Under the pieces are notes generated by a model. It was not told where the DNA came from, ran no database searches, and was given only the letters and a program-made list of their open reading frames with translations. Source: Alphaproteobacteria bacterium (lineage in GTDB: Bacteria; Pseudomonadota; Alphaproteobacteria; Sphingomonadales; Sphingomonadaceae). From it: a DNA stretch of 64,000 nt. The translations under genes were made by a program, and so were the position numbers. Shown piece by piece: positions 55,619-64,000 of the stretch; the stretch's first letter is position 1, and every line of letters begins with the position of its first letter. The stretch spans positions 62,001-126,000 of the forward strand of contig QBLU01000002.1 of assembly GCA_003241875.1 (NCBI GenBank), written 5' to 3'.

Positions 55619-56872
55619 ATGCCCGAAGCCTATATCATCGACGCCGTCCGCACCCCGCGCGGCATCGGCAAGCCCGGCAAGGGCGCGCTGTCGCACCTCC
55701 ACCCGCAGCATCTCGCCGCGACCGTGCTGAAGGCGCTGAAGGACCGCAACAACCTCGACACCGCCACTGTCGACGACATCATCTGGAGCACCAGCACGCA
55801 AAAGGGCAAGCAGGGCGGCGACCTCGGCCGCATGTCGGCGCTGGCGGCAGGCTATGACATCAAGGCCAGCGGCATGACGCTCGACCGGTTCTGCGGTGGC
55901 GGCATCACCAGCGTCAACCTGGCGGCCGCCCAGGTCATGTCGGGGATGGAGGATTGCGTCATCGCCGGCGGCACCGAGATGATGAGCTACACGACGACCA
56001 TGGGCGCCGAGGAATATGCCGCCGGCATCAAGCCGATGGGCATGGGATCGGGCAATCAGGCGCTGCAGAAGATCCACCCGCAGTCGCACCAGGGCGTCTG
56101 CGGCGACGCCATTGCCGCGATGGAGGGCATCAGCCGCGAGGCCGTCGATGCCCTCGGCCTCGAAAGCCAGCGCCGCGCCGACGTCGCCATCAAGGAAGGC
56201 CGCTTCGCCAAGAGCCTCGTCACCGTCTACAACGAGGACGGCAGCGTCGCGCTCGACCATGAGGAGTTCCCGCGGCCACAGACCACCGCCGAGGGCCTCG
56301 CCGGCCTGAAAGCCTCGTTCGATGCCGTCGCCGATGCCTCGATCCAGCCCGATGGCCAGACCTTCCGCCAGTCGATCACCGCCAAATACCCCGATCTCGA
56401 ATTTTCGGGCGTCCATCACGCCGGCAATTCGTCGGGCGTCGTCGATGGCGCCGCTGCCATCCTGATCACGTCCAAGGAATATGCCGACGCCCATGGCCTG
56501 AAGCCGCGGGCCCGCATCGTCGCCACCGCCAACATCGGCGATTGCCCGACGCTGATGCTCAACGCACCCGTCCCGGCCGCCCGCAAGGTGCTCGCCAAGG
56601 CCGGGCTGACCGTCGACGACATCGACCTGTGGGAAATCAACGAGGCGTTCGCCGTGGTCGCCGAAAAGTTCATCCGCGACTTGAAGCTCGATCGCGACAA
56701 GGTCAACGTCAACGGCGGCGCCTGCGCCCTTGGTCACCCGATCGGCGCCACCGGATCGATCCTGATCGGCACCGTGCTCGACGAGCTCGAACGCCGGGGC
56801 CTGAAGCGTGGCCTGGTGACGATGTGCGCCGCCGGCGGCATGGCCCCGGCGATCATCATCGAACGCGTCTGA
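55619..56872 (+). CDS. Acetyl-CoA C-acetyltransferase (thiolase)
   Basis: AYIIDAVRTPRGIGKPGKGALSHLHPQHLAATVLKAL; LDRFCGGGITSVNLAAAQVMSGMEDCVIAGGTEMMSY; VNVNGGACALGHPIGATGSILIGT. Confidence 0.95.
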   Translation: MPEAYIIDAVRTPRGIGKPGKGALSHLHPQHLAATVLKALKDRNNLDTATVDDIIWSTSTQKGKQGGDLGRMSALAAGYDIKASGMTLDRFCGGGITSVNLAAAQVMSGMEDCVIAGGTEMMSYTTTMGAEEYAAGIKPMGMGSGNQALQKIHPQSHQGVCGDAIAAMEGISREAVDALGLESQRRADVAIKEGRFAKSLVTVYNEDGSVALDHEEFPRPQTTAEGLAGLKASFDAVADASIQPDGQTFRQSITAKYPDLEFSGVHHAGNSSGVVDGAAAILITSKEYADAHGLKPRARIVATANIGDCPTLMLNAPVPAARKVLAKAGLTVDDIDLWEINEAFAVVAEKFIRDLKLDRDKVNVNGGACALGHPIGATGSILIGTVLDELERRGLKRGLVTMCAAGGMAPAIIIERV

Positions 56873-56888
56873 ACCTTTTCAGCAGGCA

Positions 56889-56931
56889 ATAAAAAAGCCC
56901 CGGCGAACGACAAGTTCGCCGGGGCTTTTGA
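56889..56931. terminator. Bidirectional rho-independent terminator
   Basis: aataaaaaagccccggcgaacgacaagttcgccggggcttttgaat: perfect stem with A tract 5' and T tract 3'. Confidence 0.92.
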
Positions 56932-56937
56932 ATGAAA

Positions 56938-57012
56938 TGGTGGGCACGACAAGGATTGAACTTGTGACCCCTGCGATGTCAACACAGTGCTCTACCACTG
57001 AGCTACGCGCCC
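56938..57012 (-). tRNA. tRNA-Val (anticodon GAC)
   Basis: Reverse complement GGGCGCGTAGCTCAGTGGTAGAGCACTGTGTTGACATCGCAGGGGTCACAAGTTCAATCCTTGTCGTGCCCACCA folds as a cloverleaf; loop TTGACAT; CCA encoded. Confidence 0.96.
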
Positions 57013-57121
57013 ACGCCGGGAGGCTGTTAGTCGGACCCGGGCGCCGATGCAACCCCGATGCGACGTATTTGCGACAACGACGGGCTGGCGAGCCGCTGCC
57101 GGCTCTTCTAACGTCCCTCGC

Positions 57122-57985
57122 GTGCACGATTCGCTTGTTCCCGGATTCAGCGTCAGCGGCGACAGCGATGGTCGCTGGCCGCTGGTCATGGCCTCGCCGC
57201 ACAGCGGTCGCGACTATCCCGCGGCCTTCCTCGCCGCCTCGCGGCTGACGCTGGCGCAGTTGCGCCGCGCCGAAGATGCCCATGTCGACAGCCTGCTCGA
57301 CGGCGTCCAGGGCGTGCCCGTCCTCCGTGCTCGCCACGGCCGCGCCTTTCTCGATCTCAATCGCGCCGAGAACGAGATCGACCCCGTGATGATCGACGGG
57401 CCGATGGCGATGGCGCCGCAGCTGACCGATCGCGTCGCCGCCGGCCTCGGCGTATTGCCGCGGGTTGCCGCCCAGGGCCTCGACATCTACCGCCGCCGCG
57501 TGACCGCGGTCGATGCGGAGGCGCGGCTGGCGGCGCTGCACCGCCCCTGGCACAAGCGCATAGCCGAGCTGCTTGACCGCGCCCGCGCCCGCCACGGCTA
57601 TGCCATACTGATCGATTGTCATTCCATGCCCAAGCCTGCCGGCGTGCTGCCGCCGCAGGTGGTGATCGGCGATCGCTTCGGCGGCAGCGCAGCGCCGGCG
57701 CTGGTGGCGCTGATCGAGCAGCATTTTCGCCAGACCGGCTGGCGCGTGGCCCGCAACGCCCCCTATGCCGGCGGCTATACCACCGAATTTCACGGCTTGC
57801 CCGCCGCCGGCATCCACGCCGTACAGGTCGAGATCGATCGCAATCTCTACATGGATGCCAACCGCCTGGTGCGCCACGACGGCTTTGACGGCGTGGCGGC
57901 GCAGATGGCCGGGCTGGCACGGCTGTTGCTGGCGACAGCCCCGCTGCTCGGCCTGGGGCCGGACCTGCGTGAAGCCGCCGAATGA
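57122..57985 (+). CDS. N-formylglutamate amidohydrolase family protein
   Basis: MASPHSGRDYPAAFLAASRL; RAFLDLNRAENEIDP; YAILIDCHSMPKP; GYTTEFHGLPAAGIHAVQVEIDRNLYMD. GTG start assumed. Confidence 0.92.
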   Translation: MHDSLVPGFSVSGDSDGRWPLVMASPHSGRDYPAAFLAASRLTLAQLRRAEDAHVDSLLDGVQGVPVLRARHGRAFLDLNRAENEIDPVMIDGPMAMAPQLTDRVAAGLGVLPRVAAQGLDIYRRRVTAVDAEARLAALHRPWHKRIAELLDRARARHGYAILIDCHSMPKPAGVLPPQVVIGDRFGGSAAPALVALIEQHFRQTGWRVARNAPYAGGYTTEFHGLPAAGIHAVQVEIDRNLYMDANRLVRHDGFDGVAAQMAGLARLLLATAPLLGLGPDLREAAE

Positions 57986-58022
57986 AAAAGGCCGCCTCGC
58001 AGGGGGGATGCGAGACGGCCGA
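57985..58022 (-). terminator. Rho-independent terminator of the TonB-dependent receptor gene
   Basis: Minus strand ggccgtctcgcatcccccctgcgaggcggcctttttc: 12-bp stem plus T tract. Confidence 0.87.
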
Positions 58023-58174
58023 TCTTCACGGAGGAAGCCGGGCAGGGCCCGGTAGGTGTGCGTCGGAAAAGGGGGGCAAACCCGACGCACGGCACCGAGA
58101 TAGGCAGGCGTTCCCGGCCTTCAAGAATGCCGCTGCGCCACGGGCCAGGATGACGCAGGCGGGCCAGCGGGGGC

Positions 58175-60325
58175 TCAGATCGTGAAGCGGACCGAGAGCC
58201 GGAAATCACGCCCGAGCAACGGCGCCGTGTCTTTCAGGAAGCTGGCGTGACGGCGACCCTCGACGTCGAAGATGTTGTTGGCCGAGACCACGACTGTCGT
58301 CGGGTTGTCGGTGCCGAACGGCCGAAATGACAGGCTGGCATTGACCATGGTGAACGCCGGTGTTTCCGTCTCGAAGGCCGCGACCCGTGATTGCCGGGTG
58401 ACGTGTTCGGCCTCCAGACGGCCGCCGAAGCGGTCGCCATTGGCCTCGATGCCACCGATGAAGCGCAGCGGCGGAATGCGCGGCAGGCGACCGCCACCGC
58501 CGAGCAGGTCGGCGCGGACGAAATCGGCGAGCCCGGTCAACTGCACGTCGGTGCTGCCGAACTGCGCGACGGTAACGGCGCCCTCGGCCTCGACGCCCCA
58601 GAAGCGGGCGCGGTCCTGCAGATACTGGAGCACCGGCAGCCCGTCCGCCTCGGTGCCGTCCGGCGACAGGTAGATGAAGTTGTTGAACCGGCTGTAAAAG
58701 CCCGAAACCTCCAGCCGCCAGCCGGCACCGCGGCCGCGCAGCACCAGTTCGCCGCCGGTGGACCGTTCCTTGCCGAGGAAGCGATCGCCGATCTCGAACG
58801 TGCGGGTCGCGGCATGGGCGCCATCGGCAAAAAGCTCCTCGGCCGCCGGCGCGCGTTCGCTGTGCGAGGCGCTTACCGCCAGCCGCCAATTGTCGCCGAT
58901 CGGCGCCGACAGGCTGCCCGACGCCGAAAAGGCATCGAAGCTGCGGGCGAAACTGCCGATCGGCAGGCGAACATCGGTATGTTCCCAGCGGCCGCCGACT
59001 TCAGCGGTCAGCGTTCCAAGCTTGAATTCCTGCAAGGTGAACACGCCGACCTGCTGGGTGTCGTTGCGCGGAATATAGGCCTCTTCACCCTGGGCGTTGA
59101 AGTTGCGGGCGAAATACTGGACGCCGGTGGCGCCTCTCCAGCCGCCGCGCTGGCGCTGCACCAGTTCGGCGCGGCCTTCGAGCGACTTGTTGAAGAAGCT
59201 CGTGCCGATCGCGCCGTCGCCCTCGATCTCGTCGTGGCGATAATCGGCCCAACCGAAGCGGAAACGCAGCTCTTCGAAGGCGCCCTGCATCGGCACCACG
59301 GCGCGGGCATCGACGCGAGTCTGCCGCATGTCGAGGCGGATATCCTCGTGACCATGACCGCCATGCTCCTCCGCATCATGGTCGTCCTCGCCATGCTCGT
59401 CGTCATGGTCATCGCCGCCGAGTTCGAGGCCGCCGGGGATGCCGTAGTTGTTGCGCAGGTGACTGACCGCAAAGCCCAGGCTGCCACCGTCGGTGCCGAT
59501 CCAGCTCAGCCCGCCGGCAACGTCCCACGTCTTGGCGTCGGTATTGTCGATGCGGCCGCGAGCCTCCGCCGCTTCGGCGGCTTCACCGCCCTCGGCGGCC
59601 GCGGCGGCGCGCAGCGCGGGCGAGAACACATAGCCACCGGTGCGGTAGTTGCCGGTCCGAAGATAGCTGCCGTCGGCATGCGCGACGAGGCCGGTCTGGC
59701 CCAACGGCACATTGACGGCGGCCGAGCCGCCGCGTTCTTCTGCGGCCGAGCCCAGCGTGCCGGCGGCGTCGACGTGGATCGCCTCCGCAGGCGCCTGGCG
59801 CGGGATGCGCACGTCGCGGACGTTGACGACGCCGCCGATTGCCCCCGAGCCATACAGCAGGGCCGCCGGGCCGCGGACGATCTCGATGCGTTCGGCGAGC
59901 AACGGGTTGATCGCAACGGCATGATCGACCGAGGTATTCGACACGTCGAAGCTGCCGATGCCGTCGGTCAGCACGCGCACCCGTTCCGCATCGAAACCGC
60001 GCAGGATCGGCCGCGAGGCGTTGGGCCCGAACCAGGTCGATGACACGCCCGGCTGGCGGGCCAGCGTTTCGCCGATGGTCGATCGGGCCTGACGGGCCAG
60101 TTCCGTCCCCTGCAGGACGCTGACGGCCGTCGCCAGCGCAAAGCGATCGCGATCGAATGGCGCCGTAACCACGATTTCGGGCGATATCGCGCTGTGCAGC
60201 GGATCAGCCTCGGCGCTGTTGGCACCGTCGCCGCCGGCAGCAACAGCGTCGGCCGGCGCCGCCAGCAGCGGTGTCGCGGCGGTCGTGGCGAGAAGCAGTA
60301 CCAGAACTGAGGTACGCAGAGACAT
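58175..60325 (-). CDS. TonB-dependent receptor, ZnuD-like with His/Asp-rich loop
   Basis: ARQPGVSSTWFGPNASRPILRGFDAERVRVLTDGIGSFDVSNTSVDHAVAINPLLAERIEIVRGPAALLYGSGAIGGVVNVRD; loop GGDDHDDEHGEDDHDAEEHGGHGHED; C-term RDFRLSVRFTI. Confidence 0.93.
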   Translation of the reverse strand: MSLRTSVLVLLLATTAATPLLAAPADAVAAGGDGANSAEADPLHSAISPEIVVTAPFDRDRFALATAVSVLQGTELARQARSTIGETLARQPGVSSTWFGPNASRPILRGFDAERVRVLTDGIGSFDVSNTSVDHAVAINPLLAERIEIVRGPAALLYGSGAIGGVVNVRDVRIPRQAPAEAIHVDAAGTLGSAAEERGGSAAVNVPLGQTGLVAHADGSYLRTGNYRTGGYVFSPALRAAAAAEGGEAAEAAEARGRIDNTDAKTWDVAGGLSWIGTDGGSLGFAVSHLRNNYGIPGGLELGGDDHDDEHGEDDHDAEEHGGHGHEDIRLDMRQTRVDARAVVPMQGAFEELRFRFGWADYRHDEIEGDGAIGTSFFNKSLEGRAELVQRQRGGWRGATGVQYFARNFNAQGEEAYIPRNDTQQVGVFTLQEFKLGTLTAEVGGRWEHTDVRLPIGSFARSFDAFSASGSLSAPIGDNWRLAVSASHSERAPAAEELFADGAHAATRTFEIGDRFLGKERSTGGELVLRGRGAGWRLEVSGFYSRFNNFIYLSPDGTEADGLPVLQYLQDRARFWGVEAEGAVTVAQFGSTDVQLTGLADFVRADLLGGGGRLPRIPPLRFIGGIEANGDRFGGRLEAEHVTRQSRVAAFETETPAFTMVNASLSFRPFGTDNPTTVVVSANNIFDVEGRRHASFLKDTAPLLGRDFRLSVRFTI

Positions 60326-60436
60326 GCAGGGAATCCTCGGGTCGGGGCAGACTGTCTGCTCGCTAAATGTAATACTATATCGTGTCAACTGGCGTGGCGC
60401 CGCTCTTCGGTGGGCAGTCCCTGGATCAGCGGGCGC

Positions 60437-61003
60437 TCAGGACCGCCGACGCGGCCACATCCGCGCCAGAACATCGTCGCGATCGAAGATGCGGTGCTTT
60501 GCGGCGCCGGCGACGTGCAGCGCCAGGGTTGCGATGACAATCCAGCCGATGGTCCCATGGCCATTGTGGAAAACGTCGCCCAGCGCCGGCGACAATGGCA
60601 ACGGCGGCACGTCGAAAAGACCGAACACCGACACCGGCCCGCTCCGCTTGCCGGTCGACACCATCGCCCAGCCGCTAAAAGGCATCGCCAGCAGCAGCAC
60701 GTAAAAGCCGATATGGGTCGTCCGCGCCAGCACGACTTCGCCGCGCGTCATGTGCGCCGGCAGCGGCGGCGGCGAGTTCGCGACGCGCCAGCCGATGCGG
60801 ACCAGCGTCAGTGCGAGGATCGACAGGCCGACGCTCTTGTGCAGCGCGATCGGGCCGGCGCCGGTCGTGCGCATCGCCGGATCGGCGCTGTCGAGCCACA
60901 GGCCGCTGCCAAGTCCAGTGGCCAGATTGCCGACGACAAGCAGCGCTGTAAGCCAGTGCAGCCCGATCGCGACCGTCGAATAGCGGCTATGCCCGGCTGC
61001 CAT
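60437..61003 (-). CDS. Cytochrome b561 family protein
   Basis: RYSTVAIGLHWLTALLVVGNLATG; ALHKSVGLSILALTLVRIGWRV; HIGFYVLLLAMPFSGWAMVS; HNGHGTIGWIVIATLALHVAGAAKHRIFDRDDVLARM. Confidence 0.93.
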   Translation of the reverse strand: MAAGHSRYSTVAIGLHWLTALLVVGNLATGLGSGLWLDSADPAMRTTGAGPIALHKSVGLSILALTLVRIGWRVANSPPPLPAHMTRGEVVLARTTHIGFYVLLLAMPFSGWAMVSTGKRSGPVSVFGLFDVPPLPLSPALGDVFHNGHGTIGWIVIATLALHVAGAAKHRIFDRDDVLARMWPRRRS

Positions 61004-61101
61004 GGCGATATCCTGCGGCGGTGACCGTCGTGCCAGCCGTCAGTGCTGCAAGCCGCGGCGGCCCGGGACGCCCCGCCGACCGCCGCGCTCTGCCGGATGG
61101 G

Positions 61102-61854
61102 TCAGGCGTTGGTGGCAGCGATCTGCTTTTCGAACAGGCCGGAGATCAGCGACAGCGAGAACAGATGCGCATAGACGAGGCCGAGCAGGCCCGACTGGAC
61201 CAGCTTGCGCGCCTGGTCGCCGCGCAGGTTCTGCAGCTTTTCTTCGGAAACCATGCGGAAACCGCGATAGACTGCGGGTTCGGTCAGGCCTTCGCGCTGG
61301 ATGGTGACTTCGCCGTCCATCAGCAGGTCGAGCTTGGTCAGTTCTTCCATGAACGAACGGGTGCGGAACACGGCCTGTTCGAACTGCTCGCAGAACGCCA
61401 GCACATTCTTGGTCGTGTCGGTGGGGTCGGTGCCATTGAACAGCGCCTCGCCCTCACCGGCGGCGATCTGCGGGTCGGTGTCGTCGAAGCACAGCGACAG
61501 ATCATCCGATTCGGCGGTCAGGCGTGCCAGCATGAACGGATAGCGACGGATGAAAGCCGGAATATACTGGCCCTTTTCCCACTGATCGTCGGCACCCAGG
61601 TACAGGTTCTGCCCCTCGTTGAGGCCGATCAGCGCCAGCGGCGCCGGGTTGTCGCCGAGACCGAAGACGATCGGGTAATGACGCTGCACCAGCGCGAATT
61701 CGTCGACGGTCACCGGCACGGCATGTGTGTTGCGCGTGAACGCGAGGTTCTCGCGCGGCTTCAGCCCATGCGTCGGATGCAGTTGCGATGACAGCGGCGC
61801 CAGCGACTTGTAAAACAGCGGCAATGTCTGGGCGTTGGCGGGCGTGCTGGCCAT
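61102..61854 (-). CDS. SapC family protein
   Basis: LPLFYKSLAPLSSQLHPTHGLKP...HAVPVTVDEFALVQRHYPIVFG...NLYLGADDQWEKGQYIPAFIRRYPFML...LTKLDLLMDGEVTI. Confidence 0.93.
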   Translation of the reverse strand: MASTPANAQTLPLFYKSLAPLSSQLHPTHGLKPRENLAFTRNTHAVPVTVDEFALVQRHYPIVFGLGDNPAPLALIGLNEGQNLYLGADDQWEKGQYIPAFIRRYPFMLARLTAESDDLSLCFDDTDPQIAAGEGEALFNGTDPTDTTKNVLAFCEQFEQAVFRTRSFMEELTKLDLLMDGEVTIQREGLTEPAVYRGFRMVSEEKLQNLRGDQARKLVQSGLLGLVYAHLFSLSLISGLFEKQIAATNA

Positions 61855-61975
61855 GGCGGATCGTCTTTCCTGTAGGGTAACGAATCTTTTGAAGGTGGCG
61901 TTCTCTAGGGTCGCACCGCGCATCGCGCAAGCCGTCGCGATCGCGGGAACCCGGCAGCGCCGATACGGCGCCGGC

Positions 61976-63403
61976 TCAGATCACCTTGCCGGGGTTCATG
62001 ATCCCCAGCGGATCGAGCGCCGCCTTGATGGCCCGGACCGCGGCCAGCTTGGCGGGGTCGCCCAGCCTCGCCAGCGCCGCACGCTTCAGGACGCCGATAC
62101 CGTGTTCGGCGGAGATCGACCCGCCCGCCGCCGTCACCAGTGCATAGACGAGATCCGTGATGGCGGCGCCGTTCCGGGCCAGATAGTCCGCGCCGTCGGG
62201 CCCGACGGGCGCCTTGACGTTGAAGTGCAGGTTGCCGTCGCCGAGATGACCAAAGGCAATGACCCGCGCACCGGGAAACGCCGCCTCGACACTGTTCGCC
62301 GCGGACACGGCGAAATCCGGCATCGCCGCAACGGCGACCGCAATGTCATGGTGCACCGCCGGCCCGTCGCGCCGCTCCGCCGCCGGCAGCTCCTCGCGCA
62401 GCCGCCAGAGCGCCGCTGCCTGCGCGTCCGACGCCGCCACCGTCGCATCGGCGATTTCGCCGGCCGCGGCCGCCGCCGCCAGCGTATCGACGAGCAGGGT
62501 GTCGAGCGGTTCCGGTCCCGCCAGCTCCACCAGCGCATGCCAGCCATGCTTTCCGGCCAGCGGCGCCCGCAAGCCGAGCTGGCTGTCGAGCAGCTGCAGG
62601 CCGAAATCGGGCATCAACTCGAAGCTTTCGACCTGGCCACCCGAAGCCGCGCGCAATCGCGCCAGCACGGCCAAGGCGCGCCGCGGACCGTCGGCCGCCG
62701 GGCCGAACCCCATCCAGGCGACAGCCCGATGCCGGGGGGCCGGCACCAGCCGAAGCGCCGCGGCGGTGACGATGCCCAGCGTCCCTTCCCCGCCGATCAG
62801 CAGCTGCTTGATGTCATAGCCGGTGTTGTCCTTGGCGAGCCCGGTCAACTGGTGCAGCACCGAACCATCGGGGAGCACGGCCTCCAGCCCGACCACCAGC
62901 GCCCGCATCGTGCCATGACGCAGCACCTGCATGCCGCCGGCGTTGGTGGCGATCAGCCCGCCGATCGTGGCGCTGCCCTTGGCACCGAGCGACAGCGGAA
63001 AGGCGCAGTCCACCGCCCGGGCGGCATCATGGACGTCGGACAGGATGGCGCCGGCCTCCACCGTCATGGTCAGGCCGCTGGCGTCGACGGCGCGGATCGC
63101 CGCCATCCGATTCAGGCCGACCAGCACGGCGCTGCCATCGGTCGGCGGGATGCCGCCGCCGACGAGCCCGGTATTGCCGCCCTGCGGGACCAGCGCCACA
63201 CGATGTCGGCCGGCTGCCCGGACGATTGCCGCCACCTGATCGACCGTGCGCGGCAACAGGAGCAGCGGCGTCGCGCCGCGGTAGCGGCCACGCCAGTCGA
63301 CCAGCCGCGGCGCCAGCACATCCGGCGCCGCGGTCCAGTTGCCGTCGCCGGCCGCCGCCTCGAGGGCCACCAGCGCCGCTGGCGAGGGAGAAATCGTCGA
63401 CAC
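61976..63403 (-). CDS. FAD-binding oxidoreductase (D-2-hydroxyacid dehydrogenase / GlcD type)
   Basis: VALVPQGGNTGLVGGGIPPTDGSAVLVGLNRM; PLSLGAKGSATIGGLIATNAGGMQVLRHGTMR; IGGEGTLGIVTAAALRL; AFGHLGDGNLHFNV; SAEHGIGVLKR. GTG start assumed. Confidence 0.93.
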   Translation of the reverse strand: MSTISPSPAALVALEAAAGDGNWTAAPDVLAPRLVDWRGRYRGATPLLLLPRTVDQVAAIVRAAGRHRVALVPQGGNTGLVGGGIPPTDGSAVLVGLNRMAAIRAVDASGLTMTVEAGAILSDVHDAARAVDCAFPLSLGAKGSATIGGLIATNAGGMQVLRHGTMRALVVGLEAVLPDGSVLHQLTGLAKDNTGYDIKQLLIGGEGTLGIVTAAALRLVPAPRHRAVAWMGFGPAADGPRRALAVLARLRAASGGQVESFELMPDFGLQLLDSQLGLRAPLAGKHGWHALVELAGPEPLDTLLVDTLAAAAAAGEIADATVAASDAQAAALWRLREELPAAERRDGPAVHHDIAVAVAAMPDFAVSAANSVEAAFPGARVIAFGHLGDGNLHFNVKAPVGPDGADYLARNGAAITDLVYALVTAAGGSISAEHGIGVLKRAALARLGDPAKLAAVRAIKAALDPLGIMNPGKVI

Positions 63404-63527
63404 GGCCGTGCCATAGCCTGCCCGGGCACAGCCGGCAAAGCGTTGCCGGCGCGACACAGGCGCCCGGCGATCGCCATGCCGGGGTTGCGCAGGGTTCACG
63501 CCGCGTTCAATTGCCCGCGAGCAACGC

Positions 63528-64000
63528 ATGGGCAGCAACAAGGAACAGAAACTGGTCGCGATGAGGGGGAATGGCGATTCAACACGGACGGCCCGGGGCA
63601 TCTTCGTCGCCGCCGGCCGGCCGGCCCTGATTCTCGCCCTGGCCCTGGCATGGTCGCCGTCCGTTGGCGCCGAGCCCGCGCGGCGTGCGCCGCCGCCGCC
63701 CGAAACCACCTTCGGAACGCCCTGGACGCGCATGCCGGCGACTCCCGGCGGGCCTGTCGAGATGCGCCCCTTTCCGCCCCGGCAGGGCCGAAGCCGGTGC
63801 ATTCCGATGACGGCAATGGCCGGTGCCCAGCTGTTCGGCGACAGCGCGCTGGAGCTTACGATGCGCGACGGTCGTCGTTATCGACTGTTCTTTGCGCGCG
63901 AATGCCAGGCGCTGACCTTTTACCAGGGCTTTTACTATCGCCGCGAAAAAGCCGGGCAGATCTGCGCCGGCCGCGACGCCATCGGCGCCCGCTCGGGCGG
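63528..64000 (+). CDS. Secreted hypothetical protein, truncated by window end
   Basis: Manual translation MGSNKEQKLVAMRGNGDSTRTARGIFVAAGRPALILALALAWSPSVGAEPARRAPPPPETTFGTPWTRMP...MRDGRRYRLFFARECQALTFYQGFYYRREKAGQICAGRDAIGARSG; no stop before 64000. Confidence 0.6.
   Translation, partial: MGSNKEQKLVAMRGNGDSTRTARGIFVAAGRPALILALALAWSPSVGAEPARRAPPPPETTFGTPWTRMPATPGGPVEMRPFPPRQGRSRCIPMTAMAGAQLFGDSALELTMRDGRRYRLFFARECQALTFYQGFYYRREKAGQICAGRDAIGARSG

Noticed and set aside
56938-57012. tRNA-Val as an integration site for a genomic island
   Set aside because: The tRNA is intact, no integrase or duplicated tRNA 3' end was seen nearby, and neighbouring genes look like core genes.
58391-60043. 550-aa plus-strand ORF opposite the TonB receptor
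   Set aside because: Antisense shadow ORF.
1-64000. CRISPR arrays, rRNA operons, transposases, toxin-antitoxin or restriction systems
   Set aside because: No regularly spaced direct repeats, rRNA-like sequence or recognisable proteins of these families in either strand's translations.

Overview
This 64 kb, high-GC window has the codon usage, gene content and REP-type repeats of an alphaproteobacterial chromosome, most likely Sphingomonadales (inference). Most of it is housekeeping and metabolic genes: sod, leuCD, ndh, purL, nadA/nadC, lipB, an OmpA-family porin, thiolases, amtB-glnK, tldD, trmO, an FGE-type sulfatase-maturation enzyme, tRNA-Val(GAC), N-formylglutamate amidohydrolase, a His-rich TonB receptor, cytochrome b561 and SapC. 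The main accessory feature is a complete, apparently intact gene-transfer-agent (GTA) structural cluster at about 24.5-42.4 kb on the minus strand. Its gene order matches the RcGTA order (TerS, TerL, portal, protease, capsid, connectors, tail tube, chaperones, tape measure, Dit, hub, peptidase, megatron). It departs from RcGTA in three ways: a three-gene insertion including an 890-aa putative beta-helix protein between capsid and connector; a TIM-barrel-like domain fused to the Dit/DUF2460 protein next to a shortened megatron that appears to lack it; and a promoter-like motif followed by an intrinsic terminator only ~27 bp before the first GTA gene, which suggests control by anti-termination. 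A second notable feature is an orphan contractile tail-sheath gene resembling eCIS sheaths, whose stop codon overlaps the leuC start. No CRISPR array, rRNA, integrase or transposase was seen. All family assignments come from reading the translations; no database search was run.
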